Positions 14,153 through 22,660 of a stretch of DNA of 64,000 bases are shown here, piece by piece. The DNA lies in NCBI RefSeq assembly GCF_016097555.1, contig NC_054706.1:48096160-48160159 (forward strand), given 5' to 3'. Origin of the DNA: Gigantopelta aegis (taxonomy: Eukaryota > Mollusca > Gastropoda > Neomphalida > Peltospiridae). A program made the position numbers and the translations under genes. The first letter of the stretch is position 1. Every line of letters begins with the position of its first letter. Under the pieces are notes generated by a model, which saw nothing but the letters and a program-made list of their open reading frames with translations, made no database searches and was not told where the DNA came from.

Positions 14153-16531
14153 CAATAAAATATGTAGATCAACAGAAACAGAAAAATGATATCCGGTGAA
14201 AAGACATATTTTCACTGTATTTTAGCTGCAGTGAAAATATAGAAATCCTATATACTTTTTTGTAAAAGTTCATGATTAAATTATCTCCCTTCGTCTCGTT
14301 TCTTCGTTTATGACACCCAATAACCGGCCTTGGTGGTGTCGTGGTTAGGCCATTGGACTACAGGCTAGTAGATACAGAGTTCGGAGCCCGGTACCGGCTC
14401 CAACCCAGAGCGAGTCCTTATGGACTCGGTGGGTAGGTGTAAGACTACTACACACTCTTCTCTTTCACTAACAATGAACAACTAACCCACTGTCCTGGAC
14501 AGACAGCCCAGATAGCTGAGGTGTGTGCCCAGGACAGCGTGCTTGAACCTTAATTGGATATAAGCACGAAAATAAGTTGAAATGAAAATAAATGACACCC
14601 AGTAGCCGATGCGTTTTTTTGTGCTCGGTCCGATTCGTTTTTTGTTTGTGGGGTTTTTAGGAGGATCATTTTGTCAGGTATGTTTACACAGCAGTATTAT
14701 TAAGTAATTATTAATTTAATAATTTAATAAAGATACTTTTTATTCGTATTTCTTTTTAAAATACCATAGTCAAATAAACTGTTAACAAAAGTTCAACCGG
14801 AAGAAATATATTATGGCGTTACGCATGATTGGCGACGGGGGAAAACGGATCGCTGGTTAGAGGCGGTATCTATAATAGTCGTAATCAAATTTGGTTCGGA
14901 CTTTAGCTTGAAGGGGCGGGATGTAGCCCAGTGGTAAAACGCGCAGTCGGTTTGGGATCGATCTCCGTCGGTGGGTCCATCCAACTATTTTCGTCCAAGC
15001 CAGTGCACCACGACTGGTATATCAAAGGCCATGGTATGTGCTATCCTGTCTGTGATATGGTGCATATAAAAGATCCCTTGCTATTAATGGAAACATATAG
15101 CGGGATTCCTCTGTAAGTTTATATTGACATCCAGTAGCCGAGGATTAATATATCAATGTGCTTTAGTGGTGTCGTTAAACAAAACAAATTCTTTTTTGCT
15201 CTAAGATTATATGTCAAAATTTCCAAATGTTTGACATCCAATAGCCGACGATTAATAAATCAATGTGCTCTAGTGGTGTCGTTAAACAAAATAAACTTTA
15301 CTTTAGCTTAGTTGGCAGAGCGCTCGCCTGGGGTGACTGGGTCGAAGGATCGAATCCGTGGTTCCATTCTCTGATTGGTTTCTTTCCCGTCCGAAGCGGT
15401 GTGCCCAACGACTGGTATACAAAAGACTGTGATATGTGATGTCCTGTATGTATATAAAAGATCCCTTGCTGCTAATGGAAAAATGTAACAGGTTTTTCTA
15501 GGTAGTACTAAACAAAATAACTTCCGCATGGGTCAAAGTTCGAGGTGCACCCAACTTTTGATAGAGAAGTGAACACCACAAATCCTGTGATTGGTGATAA
15601 ATGTGAGTGTGTTGGTTGTACAAAAAATAGTTTCATCTGGGCAAAAGATGTATGCAATTTTATTTCATCTAGTACCACTGTGTCAAGTAGCCTTGTACTT
15701 GAAACATGTATGAGGTACCTGTAAAAAAGTACTCAAATTTTGTACGGAACTAGGGTAGTCATAGACGCTACCCATTATCTCAGAAATGAGCAGCTTGACC
15801 CCCAATTTTTTCGATTTCACTTTAAGGGTGAGGGGTCGTAGTATTTATATCCGTGGTGTTTATGCAGGTAGGAGTTTTAGCCACATATGTTACTATTGTC
15901 GTCTATGGGAGTTGATTTGGTAGTATACACCCTCTAAGACTTAATATGTTAGTTTTATCAAAAATTAATGTTTGACATCCAATACTATTGGCAGTAGCCG
16001 ATTATTAATAAATCAATGTGATTTCAATTTGTGGTAAATGGGTGTGGACTTAAAGGGACATTCCCGAGTTTGCTGCATTGTAAGATGTTTCCGACTAATA
16101 AAATATTTCTACAAGTAAACTTACATATTAAATATGTTTTCTTGTTTAGAATATCAGTGTCTGTATATTCAATGTGTTTCTGGTCGTCTTAATATTTGTA
16201 ACAAGCCCAAACTGGATTTTGTCTTCAAATAATTTCGTATGTACGAAAAAATGTTTTTAGGAAATAAAATTAAATATAACCTAGTACAAATATCAGAAAC
16301 ACGTTTAATATACAGTCACTAATATTATATGCAGAAAAATATATTTGATATGTAATTACAGTCGTCAAAGAGTCTCTGTTAGTCGATAACATCTTAAAAA
16401 TTGCAGCAAACTCAGGAATGTCCCTTTAATAATAAAATTATAACAACAACAATAATAATTAAAAATGAAAGAAAGAAAATTGAATAAAACTACTTACCTA
16501 AGATAACGAACACTAGCATTGTATTTCTCAT
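1..16531 (-). CDS. Small cysteine-rich secreted protein, copy A (3' end outside window)
   Basis: Paralogue of the gene at 37629-56366. Exon 1 is 16498-16531, exon 2 is 11504-11615 and exon 3 is partly present at 1-74; the last exon would lie left of the window. The frame is open with the same intron phases. The protein starts [19 protein letters not shown] and keeps the cysteines at 19, 21, 29, 48, 54 and 60. Over the 73 shared codons I count 25 base differences from copy B, only three of them silent. Intron 2 is 11.4 kb here because an LTR retrotransposon (2118-7925) landed in it. The intact splice sites argue that copy A is still a gene rather than a relic, though the missing 3' end leaves this open. 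Confidence 0.78.
75..865. other. Intron 2 of copy A, no gene seen
   Basis: AT-rich sequence colinear with 43433-44473 of copy B (which has an extra MITE half at 43537-43872). No coding signal on either strand; the short frames are not conserved between the copies. Confidence 0.7.
866..1275 (-). repeat. About 400-bp interspersed repeat (family R400), copy 1
   Basis: In reverse orientation it starts near a CCTCGAACTTTGAC block and ends near CCCATAGACGACAATAG. Related copies lie at 15510-15925, 34925-35335, 44474-44890 and 54326-56125 (interrupted). No terminal inverted repeat or coding capacity was recognised; class unknown. Confidence 0.7.
1390..1708 (+). repeat. tRNA-derived SINE, type 1a
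   Basis: A-box-like TAAAGCGCTCGCTCGATGCG and B-box-like GGGATCGATCC head, shared SINE centre (CATATAAAAGATCCCTTG), and the GACGCCATATAACCG / CGTTAAATAAAACATTTCC tail. The copy is about full length. Confidence 0.8.
2113..2117. repeat. Target-site duplication, left
   Basis: ATACG, repeated at 7926-7930 beyond the other LTR. Five bases is usual for gypsy integrases. Confidence 0.9.
2118..3269 (-). repeat. 3' LTR of the gypsy element
   Basis: 1152 bp, matching 6774-7925 over its whole length with about five substitutions and no indel seen. It is bounded by TG...CA ends and by the target repeat at 2113-2117. Confidence 0.95.
3270..3281 (-). promoter_or_regulatory. Polypurine tract
   Basis: Minus strand GAGGTGGGGGTG directly before the TGTGACGG start of the 3' LTR. 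Purine-rich as expected for plus-strand priming, with two T interruptions. Confidence 0.55.
3542..5254 (-). CDS. pol: Gypsy pol with deleted integrase and RT cores (PR / IN C-terminus / RNase H)
   Basis: 570 residues, uninterrupted. Residues 20-100 are an aspartic protease (DTG at 23-25, GVLLGNDL near 90-97). Residues 205-235 resemble the segment before the integrase zinc finger. Residues 245-330 are the integrase C-terminal GPY/F domain ([10 protein letters not shown] at 271-280, FGPYVV at 294-299). Residues 365-418 resemble the spacer and N-terminus of RT (QHAYR). Residues 432-550 are the RT connection and RNase H ([15 protein letters not shown] near 467-481, TDLKSAYF near 538-545). The HHCC and DDE parts of integrase and the YxDD core of RT are absent, so two internal deletions joined in frame. 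The pol frame is shifted +1 relative to gag and overlaps its end by 23 bases. Confidence 0.88.
   Translation of the reverse strand: MSTGMVCDVKQELSPKAISIYRDTGCSQSLITQESLAGIENSDIGRSLALTSVTGENMVVRLHKVFLCSKFVTGPVIMGVVKDLPVENIGVLLGNDLTSQCCQPKCDQLLIKDSTLPVGESEVDKISYPACVKTRAMASRLARDLEDICDLSDTCVSHEIGVDEVISKMVDKSTDKLNVVEPVDLPQRGIEPVVFDRGDLPCNRQELILEQGADPKLLAARTTLLPVDKGVLINKRVRDGRLPATELARIKLSHAQSKIKSVVDRKAKSREFKPGDKVLLYLPIKRGSVQNRYFGPYVVHKRVNETGYVINTPDRVRKSRYCHINLLKGYFDRLPIVPESPVQIERHSISCDDVKTAEIKLANSQILADLNPQRAKLTTLIQDNVSICRDLPTVTNTLSQDVRLEPNATPRRQHAYRRKPGKRVTLRKKETKFHWSGECEKSFNRLKQRRYSSPVMAAPDYRMPFKLAVDASDVGAGAVLFQEDGNGLDHPVSFFSKKFDKHQVNYSTIEKEALAMVQALKHFQIYVKSAVHQVVVFTDLKSAYFHSQDESHQPESFEVESSSARIPNYH
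5232..5828 (-). CDS. gag: Gypsy gag, C-terminal part with CCHC zinc knuckle
   Basis: 198 residues ending just inside pol. The motif [14 protein letters not shown] fits a CX2CX4HX4C nucleocapsid knuckle. The N-terminal part belongs to the capsid region. It is in the same frame as 5865-6155, from which it is separated by one in-frame stop (5863-5865). Confidence 0.8.
   Translation of the reverse strand: MRKTQSQSYSEFVAKKAGMFDKWVVSHQVESYTELRELLILQDIKNGLPVSLRIHLEDRDVKKIEEAGIVADDYVLIHKAQAVPGSSLQQGDKKKFQPGFSRESNYRGESASWSASQARNAPGGQSKDRPALSANARTFRPHCSYCKKDNHLIGDCFKRKRDNAQVVGLVRSAPLASELMVSPMAEKVNQVCVHWYGL
5865..6155 (-). pseudogene. gag: Gypsy gag, middle part, closed by an in-frame stop
   Basis: 96 residues. 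It resembles the gypsy capsid N-terminal part ([35 protein letters not shown]). The stop at 5863-5865 sits where the family normally continues, and the same frame resumes beyond it. A single nonsense change is the simplest reading. Confidence 0.75.
6202..6654 (-). pseudogene. gag: Gypsy gag, N-terminal part running into a CT/GA microsatellite
   Basis: 150 residues starting at the ATG at 6654, about 120 bases inside the 5' LTR. The second half is an Arg/Glu-rich run encoded by a GAGA/CTCT microsatellite (about 6185-6355). The following gag piece is in another frame, so repeat-length slippage probably broke the reading. Confidence 0.7.
6743..6761 (-). promoter_or_regulatory. Primer-binding site, tRNA-Pro type
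   Basis: Minus strand TGGGGCGCTCGTCCCGGAT, 12 bases inside the 5' LTR. It resembles the classical proline-tRNA primer site (TGGGGGCTCGTCC...) with one extra base and one substitution. The assignment is from family knowledge. Confidence 0.6.
6774..7925 (-). repeat. 5' LTR of the gypsy element
   Basis: 1152 bp, partner of 2118-3269. Its inner end (6774) is followed 12 bases later by the primer-binding site. Identity of about 99.6% with the other LTR indicates a recent insertion. Confidence 0.95.
7926..7930. repeat. Target-site duplication, right
   Basis: ATACG, partner of 2113-2117. Copy B shows the single unduplicated site near 48145. Confidence 0.9.
8017..8409. mobile_element. Fold-back MITE, family M1, full copy
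   Basis: Starts TTAAAGGGCCATTCC and ends with its inverse TTTTAA. The whole element is a long imperfect palindrome centred on TTTCGTACGTACGAAA. TTAA flanks both ends. Copy B (about 48255) has no element at this spot, so it moved in after the duplication. Confidence 0.85.
8412..8856 (+). repeat. 3' end of a retroposon with TTGTA tail, copy A
   Basis: Contains a GT microsatellite (8557-8583), an AATAAA, then a (TTGTA)n tail at 8818-8851. It is present in both duplicate copies (48262-48727), so it predates the duplication. Probably a 5'-truncated LINE 3' UTR; no coding left. Confidence 0.5.
8857..9456. other. Intron sequence, no gene seen
   Basis: 8857-9157 is absent from copy B and unassigned. 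9158-9456 is colinear with 48725-49019. Confidence 0.5.
9457..9733 (-). repeat. tRNA-derived SINE, type 1b
   Basis: Reverse orientation, running from a GTTTGTTTTGTTTAACGACA tail to a GAGCGCTTTACCACTGGGCT head. The same insertion is present in copy B (49020-49298), so it is older than the duplication. A C-rich run (9727-9768) follows. Confidence 0.8.
10087..10335 (-). repeat. SINE, type 1b/3 fragment
   Basis: Tail and centre of the SINE family in reverse, ending at a GAATGGATCCACCGAG head block. Copy B counterpart is at 49617-49855. Confidence 0.7.
10336..10475 (-). repeat. S6 short repeat, two tandem units
   Basis: Two units of about 70 bases containing GTTTAACGACACCCCAGCAC and ATCGGCTATTGGGTGTCAAA. 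Copy B has four units at the same place (49856-50140). Confidence 0.75.
10512..11478 (+). mobile_element. 5'-truncated LINE insertion with (TTCTG)n tail, copy A only
   Basis: About 960 bp absent from copy B, where the flanks (about 50168-50180) are nearly joined. The frame at 10554-10748 carries [10 protein letters not shown], a block seen near the C-terminus of several LINE ORF2 proteins. The 3' end has AATAAA (11449-11454) and a TTCTG tail (11458-11476). No clear target duplication. Confidence 0.6.
11102..11325 (+). repeat. 44-bp tandem repeat, about five units
   Basis: Units of the type TTGTTAATACACATGTCTCT, 44 bases long and slowly diverging. Lies inside the LINE insertion, in its presumed 3' UTR. 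Confidence 0.85.
11504..11615 (-). CDS. Exon 2 of cysteine-rich gene, copy A
   Basis: A 112-base exon between acceptor ATTTTGTAG and donor GTAAGTAG. It encodes [20 protein letters not shown] and a further threonine-rich part with one more cysteine, ending in phase 2. A long open frame covering 11500-11697 runs through this exon but starts inside the intron. Confidence 0.83.
11687..11982 (-). repeat. tRNA-derived SINE, type 2, with 11-bp target duplication
   Basis: Reverse orientation: CAACTTATTTTCGTG end, then CTCAGCTATCTGGGCTGTCT, and an ACCACCGATGCC head. GGTACCCCTCA flanks both sides (11676-11686, 11983-11993). Also present in copy B (50391-50605). Confidence 0.85.
12131..12431 (-). repeat. 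SINE type 1b, copy A
   Basis: Reverse SINE with intact tRNA-like head at 12385-12431. Shared with copy B (50757-51027). Confidence 0.75.
12994..13323 (-). repeat. SINE type 1a, copy A
   Basis: Reverse SINE, full length. In copy B only its first 120 bases remain (51463-51586), cut by an M1 MITE. Confidence 0.8.
13917..14036. repeat. Inverted pair of S6 ends
   Basis: An ATGAATGTTTAACGACACTC block followed about 70 bases later by the inverted GTGTCGTTAAACATTCATTC. The pair can fold back. Confidence 0.65.
14056..14151. repeat. (AT)n microsatellite
   Basis: About 95 bases of pure TA dinucleotides. Confidence 0.97.
14322..14588 (+). repeat. tRNA-derived SINE, type 2
   Basis: Head GCCTTGGTGGTGTCGTGGTT, B-box-like GAGTTCGGAGCCC, and tail TTGGATATAAGCACGAAAAT. 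Confidence 0.8.
14915..15302 (+). repeat. SINE type 1b followed by an extra SINE tail
   Basis: A full type 1b copy (14915-15191) with head GGGATGTAGCCCAGTGGTAA, then a second tail unit (15200-15300) ending GTCGTTAAACAAAATAAACT. Confidence 0.75.
15303..15509 (+). repeat. tRNA-derived SINE, type 3
   Basis: A different head (TAGCTTAGTTGGCAGAGCGC, GGTCGAAGGATCGAATCC) joined to the same SINE centre (TATAAAAGATCCCTTGCTGC). Confidence 0.75.
15510..15925 (+). repeat. R400 repeat, copy 2
   Basis: Forward copy of the repeat at 866-1275. Its counterpart in copy B is split by the insertion at 54549-56022. Confidence 0.7.
16050..16429. mobile_element. M1 fold-back MITE, copy A only
   Basis: TTAAAGGGACATTCCCGAG start and GGAATGTCCCTTTAA end, TTAA on both sides. 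Copy B (about 56240) is empty at this point. It lies about 70 bases below the donor of exon 1, inside intron 1. Confidence 0.85.
16498..16531 (-). CDS. Exon 1 (coding part) of cysteine-rich gene, copy A
   Basis: ATG at 16531-16529, eleven codons [11 protein letters not shown] plus one base, then donor GTAAGTAG. The reading joins exon 2 in phase 1 to complete a signal peptide. A TATA-like box lies about 90 bases upstream. Confidence 0.8.
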
Positions 16532-16619
16532 ATTTGGCGATATTTGAAAGATATGTAATTTATGCGACTCAGCCAGAAGAAAATTACAGCCAGAATGAAA
16601 CACCTCGTGTAAAAGAACA

Positions 16620-16626
16620 TTTTATA
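16620..16626 (-). promoter_or_regulatory. TATA-like box of cysteine-rich gene copy A
   Basis: TATAAAA on the minus strand, about 90 bases upstream of the ATG. It would place a start site near 16590. In copy B the same place (56466-56471) reads TATAAC, a weaker match. Basis: motif and position only. Confidence 0.45.
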
Positions 16627-16817
16627 CTATAATTGTACAACATATTATAGGCGGTGCCTGTTTTCAAGGTAAACTGAATAGAGTGTCGTATCATATAACG
16701 GCTCAGTTTGTAACTGAATACATGATTGGTGCGACTGTTCAAGCGTATGGTGCCCCGATCTAAATCACTGGCTGACAAAATAATACATGTACTGGACTAT
16801 TTTTTGTTTGTTTGTTG

Positions 16818-17108
16818 TGTCTAACGACACCACTAGACCACATTGATTTATTAATCATCGGCTATTGGATGTTAAACATTTGGTAATTTTGACGTATAGT
16901 CTTAGAGAGGAAACCCGCTACATTTTTCCATTAGAAGCAAGGGATCTTTTATATGCACCATCACACAGACAGGATAGCACATAACACTGCCTTTGATATA
17001 CCAGTCGTGGTGCACTGGCTGGAACGAGAAATAGCCCAATGAGCCCACCAACGGGGATCGATCCCACACCGACTGCGCATCAAGCGAGCGCTTTATCACC
17101 GAGGATAC
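16818..17108 (-). repeat. SINE type 1b, upstream of exon 1, copy A
   Basis: Reverse SINE about 300 bases upstream of exon 1. Shared with copy B (56663-56962). Confidence 0.75.
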
Positions 17109-17504
17109 AAGAACATCATCGAGGGTACAACCTCATAAATGTTGGCCGATAAAAAAAAAATATCCGTAATGTTTTCAAAAGAAGTATTTCCTGTTAAACT
17201 GTTCTAAAATACAAATGTGTAATATTTAATAATTACTAATAAATATTATAATATTAATAATCTTTATTTAAAGGTTACATAGTTAGAAGTATACTAATCT
17301 CTATTATGGCCTTCTGTTAAAATAAATACAATATTATTAGTCCACATATAATAAAGTAATAACAAGACTATTCTTCATTAAATGCATCTAAACTAAAAGG
17401 TAGTAATAACTCTAATGATTACAGAATTAATACTTTACAAAAGAAGAAATGCACATACAAAAATACTGTATTTAACTACTTCAATAATCATATAGAATCA
17501 TAAA

Positions 17505-17770
17505 ATGTTTTATTTACACTTCAAACACATTTTATTTAAACGTACTGTCGAGATTGAGGGAGAGGGCGGGCTGTCGTACTTTGGGCTACTTCATATAGCA
17601 GCAGGGATCTTTTAATTGCGCTTCCCACAGGCACGATAGCACAAATCAGTTGAACCAGTTATGGATCACTGGTCGGGCATGTATTTAACCCTACTTCATG
17701 CGGAGCATCACTCAGGGTTTGGAGTCGGTACACTTAAAAACCACTGTCGACTGGGTGAACCCAATACCTA
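17505..17770 (-). repeat. Degraded type 5 SINE
   Basis: Blocks GGATCACTGGTCGG and CACTCAGGGTTTGGAGTCGG of the type 5 SINE in reverse, with many changes. Confidence 0.5.
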
Positions 17771-17845
17771 CAAGGGGACCGATGGGATGTATTTTAACTA
17801 CTTCATATAATCATACAGAAATTACACTTAAACGTACTATCGAGT

Positions 17846-18147
17846 GAGGGGCGGGATGTAGCCCAGTGGTAAAGTGCTCGCTTGATGCGCGGTCGGTCTA
17901 CAAACGATCCCCGTCGTTGAGCCTAGAGGGCTAGCTCTCGTTCCAGCCAGTGCACCACTACTTATATATCAAATGATGTGGTATGTGCTATCATGTCTGT
18001 GGGATGGTCCATATAAAAGATCCCTTGCTATTAATAAAACAAAATGTAGCGGGTTGACTACAGGTCAAAATTACCAAATGTTTGACATCCAATAACCGAT
18101 GGTTAATAAATCAATGTGCTCTAGTGGTAACGTTAAATAATACACAT
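17846..18147 (+). repeat. SINE type 1b
   Basis: Full-length forward copy with tRNA-like head. Copy B keeps only the tail (57540-57604). Confidence 0.75.
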
Positions 18148-18909
18148 TTTAATTTTCACTGCCGGATGAAGATTTTACTAAAAGGTTTCATTTGCGAATG
18201 TTATATATCATATCATATCATTCATAATTTGCTTATGTGCGTCAAATAAACCGTTCTTGTGTAGCAGGATAAAAACCAACACTATTTCTGTTCGCATAGT
18301 GTCTTTGTTTATTCGCCCAAGTCCGTAGTTCAATTCTCGTTTCATGGCCAGTGTCCTATTATGGGAATGGTCTATGCAGTACAGATGCACAATAGTATTG
18401 GTCAAAAGTTCACTTCCATTGGGAACAGATCAACAGGTGACAAAATTTGATGTTTTGTGAAAGCTGGTCTATAGCCAAATCATCGGGATCTTTTGTAACA
18501 TTTCCAAGACGACAACGAAACGATGCATACACGTATTGTACGACAAAAGACACCAACGACTGGCACATCAAATAGACACAAAGACAGGACTAGATATTAA
18601 GCACTTTAGTGGAGTTATAGTCCTTTGCGAAGTGACAGACATATTCTAATAAAGCAAGGCAAGGATTATTGGTATAGAGTACTAAAAAAAACATTGTTTG
18701 GGCTCTGGAAACTGCAATTCTTAACCATTTGACCGACGCCATATTATAACCGTGAATAAAGAATGTGTTGAGTTAATCAGTAAATAACAGATATCTTCTG
18801 CCTTAGTTAAAATTTAAATGACAGATTTCTTAGTTAAAATTGATAATTTCTTGCTTAGAATAATTTAACCTCCATGTTTTTTTATTATTAGTTTTTTTTA
18901 TTATTATTA

Positions 18910-19182
18910 GAGGATCGATCCCCGTGGGTTGGCCCATTGGGCTATTTCTCGCTCCAGCCAGTGCACCACAACTGGTACATCAAAGGCCGTGGTATGTGCT
19001 ATCCTATCTATGGGATGGTGCATATAAAAGATCCCTTGCTGCTAATAGAAAAGAGTAGCCCAAGAAGTGGCCACAGCGGGTTTCCTCCCTCAATATCTGT
19101 GTGGACGTTAACCATATGTCCGACGCCATACAACCGTAAATAAAATGTGTTGAGTGCGTCATTAAATAAAACATTTTCTTTT
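18910..19182 (+). repeat. SINE type 1a, 5'-truncated
   Basis: Begins at the B-box region GATCGATCCCCGTGGG and ends with the CATTAAATAAAACATTTTC tail. Just outside the duplicated block. Confidence 0.75.
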
Positions 19183-19263
19183 TCTTTTTTATTATTAGAA
19201 TTCTTGGATCGCGCCATAATTTTGATGATAGTAAAAACAAAGTTCAAGTAGAATTTAGAAATG

Positions 19264-19435
19264 CATTCTAATAAATAGAACGGTCGCCTGAGACGCTTGG
19301 GTCGAAGGATCGAAACACCCCTGTGGACCCATTCTCAGATTGGGATTTCCCCCACGTCCCATACAGTGTCCCCGAACTCCAGAAGACGATCATTAATAGG
19401 TCAGTGTGCGTTAGTGATGTCGTGAAATAAAATTA
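19264..19435 (+). repeat. SINE type 3 fragment
   Basis: Head block CGCCTGAGACGCTTGGGTCG and a short tail CGTTAGTGATGTCGTGAAAT; the centre is deleted. Confidence 0.55.
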
Positions 19436-20204
19436 ACTCTCACTGTAGTTGTAATGGGAGGACAGGGACTTAGGAATGACGTAATGAAACCGTGGTGCGC
19501 CATTAAATCTGTAAAAACATACCCCGACAGGCATCTTACTCCTTCGTTAGACATCCCAACACCAGGGGACTACCCTATCCACCGCCCTAATTTTGGTAGA
19601 CGGAAGGCCAATATCCACATCCACCCCTTCCTATTTCGATTTCAAATCCCCGAGCCTGTCCGAGAGGTATTTAGGTGGCCTCTAAATATTTAAATGGCCA
19701 CGTAAAGGTCCTATGTCAAAGTTGAAACTTCAATAATATTTGATTATTTTCGCATTTATTTGTAATAAATAACTACAAATTAATAGATCCCACGCATAAT
19801 CTTTCCATAATTAACTCTTGAATAATATTTGTTAAAAAGTCTTGCACTGGACGACAACAAGGGTTTCCCGCATAATTTGTGGCTAAATATATCATGGCCG
19901 CCATCTTTGTTTGCTTTGTTAGTTGACCTCAAAGAATTCTGGGTAAACTTAGTGTGTTGAATATGTACGCGTAAAATAGTGATGTCACTAGTTAATGCTT
20001 GCACTCCCACGAAACCAGCAAAAATCGTACCGATTACTATAACCATAAGAGGTTTTACAGCTTTATTTGCAGGAAATAATTATTGCAAAATTCGGGGATA
20101 TATGCATCGGTTGGCCTGGCAAAGTGCAAGATGCGCGCGTTCTGGTCAATTCAGAAATCTACCAACTTGGTCAGAATGGACAGTTACTTCCAAAATGAAT
20201 GTCA
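19436..20204. other. Unique sequence, nothing recognised
   Basis: Short frames on both strands (up to 88 codons), no family resemblance and no second copy in the window. Confidence 0.5.
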
Positions 20205-20455
20205 TTTCATTTCAACTTATTTTCGTGCTTATATTCAATTAAGGTTCAATCACGCTGTCCTGGGCACACACCTCAGCTATCAGTGTTGTCTGTCCAGGAC
20301 AGTGGGGATATGTGGTTAGTAAGAGTGAAGAGTGGTCTTACACCTACCAAGCGAGTCGTTAAAACTCGCTCTGGGTGGGAGCCGGTACTGGGTTGCGAAC
20401 CCTGTACCTTCCAGCATTATATCCGATGGCTTAACCACGACACCACCGAGGCCGA
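20205..20455 (-). repeat. SINE type 2
   Basis: CAACTTATTTTCGTGCTTAT to ACCACCGAGGCC in reverse. Confidence 0.8.
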
Positions 20456-20546
20456 TAGATGAATGTCGAAGTAATCAAGCGATAGACGTGCCTGTTATGT
20501 TAGGTCGATGAATCCAGACTCTGATACTGCACGGAAGGAAGGAAGG

Positions 20547-20863
20547 AAATGGTTTATTTAACGACGCACTCAACACATTTTATTTACGGTTATATGGCGT
20601 CGGACATATGGTTAAGGACCACACAGATATTGAGGAGGAAACCCGCTGCCGCCACTTCATGTGCTACTCTTTTCGATTAGCAGCAAAGGATCTTTTATAT
20701 GCACAGACCACAGACCGGATAGTACATACCACGGCCTTTGTTAAACCAGTTGTGGAGCACTGGCTGGAACAAGAAATATTCCAATGGGCCCACCGACGGG
20801 AATCGATCCTACATCGATCGCGCATTAGGCGAACGCTGTACCACTGAGCTACATCCCGCCCTG
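20547..20863 (-). repeat. SINE type 1a
   Basis: Full-length reverse copy, from the GGTTTATTTAACGACGCACT tail to the ACCACTGAGCTACATCCCGC head. Confidence 0.8.
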
Positions 20864-20920
20864 GTTATGGAGAATGTATTCGGTCGTCTAACAGGACGGT
20901 GGAGACGTTTATTGAAAAGG

Positions 20921-21280
20921 ACCGGCCTCGGTGGCGTCGTGGTTAGGCCATCGGTCTACAGGCTGGTAGGTACTGGGTTCGGATCCCAGTCGAGGCATGG
21001 GATTTTTAATCCAGATACCGACTCCAAACCTTGAGTGAGTGCTCCGCAAGGCTCAATGGGTAGGTGTAAACCACTTGCACCGACCAGTGATCCATAACTG
21101 GTTCAACAAAGGCCATGGTTTGTGCTATCCTGCCTGTCGTAAAAGAGTAGCCTATGTGGCGACAGCGGGTTTCCTCTAAAACAGTGTCAGAATGACCATG
21201 TTTGACGTCCAATAGCCGATGATAAGATAAAAAACAATGTGCTCTAGTGGCGTCGTTAAATAAAACAAACTTTACTTCAC
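20921..21280 (+). repeat. SINE type 5 (chimera of type 2 head and type 1 centre)
   Basis: Head GGCCTCGGTGGCGTCGTGGT as in type 2, then the shared SINE centre and a GTGGCGTCGTTAAATAAAAC tail. It lacks about 40 bases of the centre found in the 38573 copy. Confidence 0.8.
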
Positions 21281-21584
21281 TTTTTTATTGAAAAGGATAG
21301 ATTTCAATATTGAATAAGTCCCAATGTTGTTGTTTTTTTTACCAATTGTTTGGGTCCATTTTAAGCTAGATAATGTTTCGATTGTTTGTAGCAATTTGTT
21401 ATTGAATTTTTTTATCTACCAATTATTTGGGTCCATTTTAAGCTAAATAATATTGTTTTAACTGTTTCTACCAGTTTTTGATTGGAATTTAAACAGGTGG
21501 GTCTAATACCACTAGGACTTGTTTCAAATAGCTATATGGGAAATGTTGAGAAAGAATTTAATTTGTTCAAAGCATTCATTTACA

Positions 21585-21838
21585 TTTCAACTTATTTTCG
21601 TGCTTACATCCAATTAAGGTTCAAACACACAATGTCCTGGGCACACACCTCAGCTATCTTGGCTGTCTGTCCAGGACAATGGGTTAGTGGTTAGTGGGAG
21701 ATAATTAGGTGTAGTGGTCTTACACCTACCCAATGAATCGTTAAAACTCGCTCTGGGTGGGAGCCGATACCGGGCTGCGAACCCTGTACCTACCAGCCTT
21801 ATGTCCGATGGCTTAAGTACGACACCACCGAGGCCGGT
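21585..21838 (-). repeat. SINE type 2
   Basis: Reverse copy with the full head GACACCACCGAGGCCGG. Confidence 0.8.
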
Positions 21839-21935
21839 GATCAAAGCATATACCTATGTGATGTTTTAAGGGACATAACTCCGTTGAAGTTGACAATAGG
21901 TCAGGCTGAGCAGATGTTTGTTTATCATTGTTGAT

Positions 21936-21995
21936 TGAATGAATGTTTAACGACACCCCTACACAAAATACAGACCGGCTATTGGGAGTCAAACA
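21936..21995 (-). repeat. S6 short repeat
   Basis: A single unit, TGAATGTTTAACGACACCCC to CGGCTATTGGGAGTCAAAC. Confidence 0.6.
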
Positions 21996-22104
21996 AAAGT
22001 AACTACATGAATATGACCATTTGCATTAAAAAATCAAAATATATAATAAGGTAAAACACAGAGTAAAGAGCTGTGGGGAAAATACAAATATATAGGAGGA
22101 CTGC

Positions 22105-22660
22105 CACTGTAACAGGCCGTGATATGTACTTGTCTGTGGGATGGTGCGTATAAAAGGTCCCTTCCTGCTAATTGGAAATATAACGAGCTACTCTCGATTC
22201 ACTAATATCAAAACCTATATTAGCTGGGCCATTTACCTTTCGACCGACCGTTCAAAATTGCGCCAAATTCCCTCGATCAAAATTGCGCAACCTTTTCTCT
22301 TTGGCATTTAACTGCTCCATTCAAATTCCATAGCACCACCCCCCCCCCCCCCCCACCCGCCTGCTACCGATTTGATCGGGCTGCTGGTGCTCCCTTGCAC
22401 CTGCCAGTGCAGGCGGTCCCTCCTCTCCCCTCACCCCACCTTTCCTGTCGGCTCTTGTGCCCACGACAGGCGTGCGCTACAACAGCTTGTTCTGAATGTG
22501 CACGTAAAACCCTATGACATGACATAATTGGAAATAGTAGCCCGTGAAGTGGCGACAGCGGGTTTCCTCTCGCAATATCTGTGTGGTCCTTAACCATATG
22601 TCCGACGCCATATAACCGTAAATAAAATGTGTCGAGTGCGTCTTTAAATAAAACATTTCC
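22105..22660 (+). repeat. SINE type 1a split by an S7 retroposon
   Basis: Left part 22105-22180 and right part 22526-22660 of one type 1a SINE. They are separated by the S7 insertion and share the 11-bp duplication AATTGGAAATA. Confidence 0.8.
22181..22525 (+). mobile_element. S7 retroposon (5'-truncated) with CATGA tail
   Basis: 345 bp between two AATTGGAAATA repeats (22170-22180, 22526-22536). It ends ATGACATGACAT. A longer copy is at 39011-39406. Variable 5' end, constant 3' end and target duplications point to LINE-mediated insertion. Confidence 0.8.

Noticed and set aside
13987..14199. Frame of alternating Ile-Tyr
   Set aside because: Encoded by an (AT)n microsatellite.
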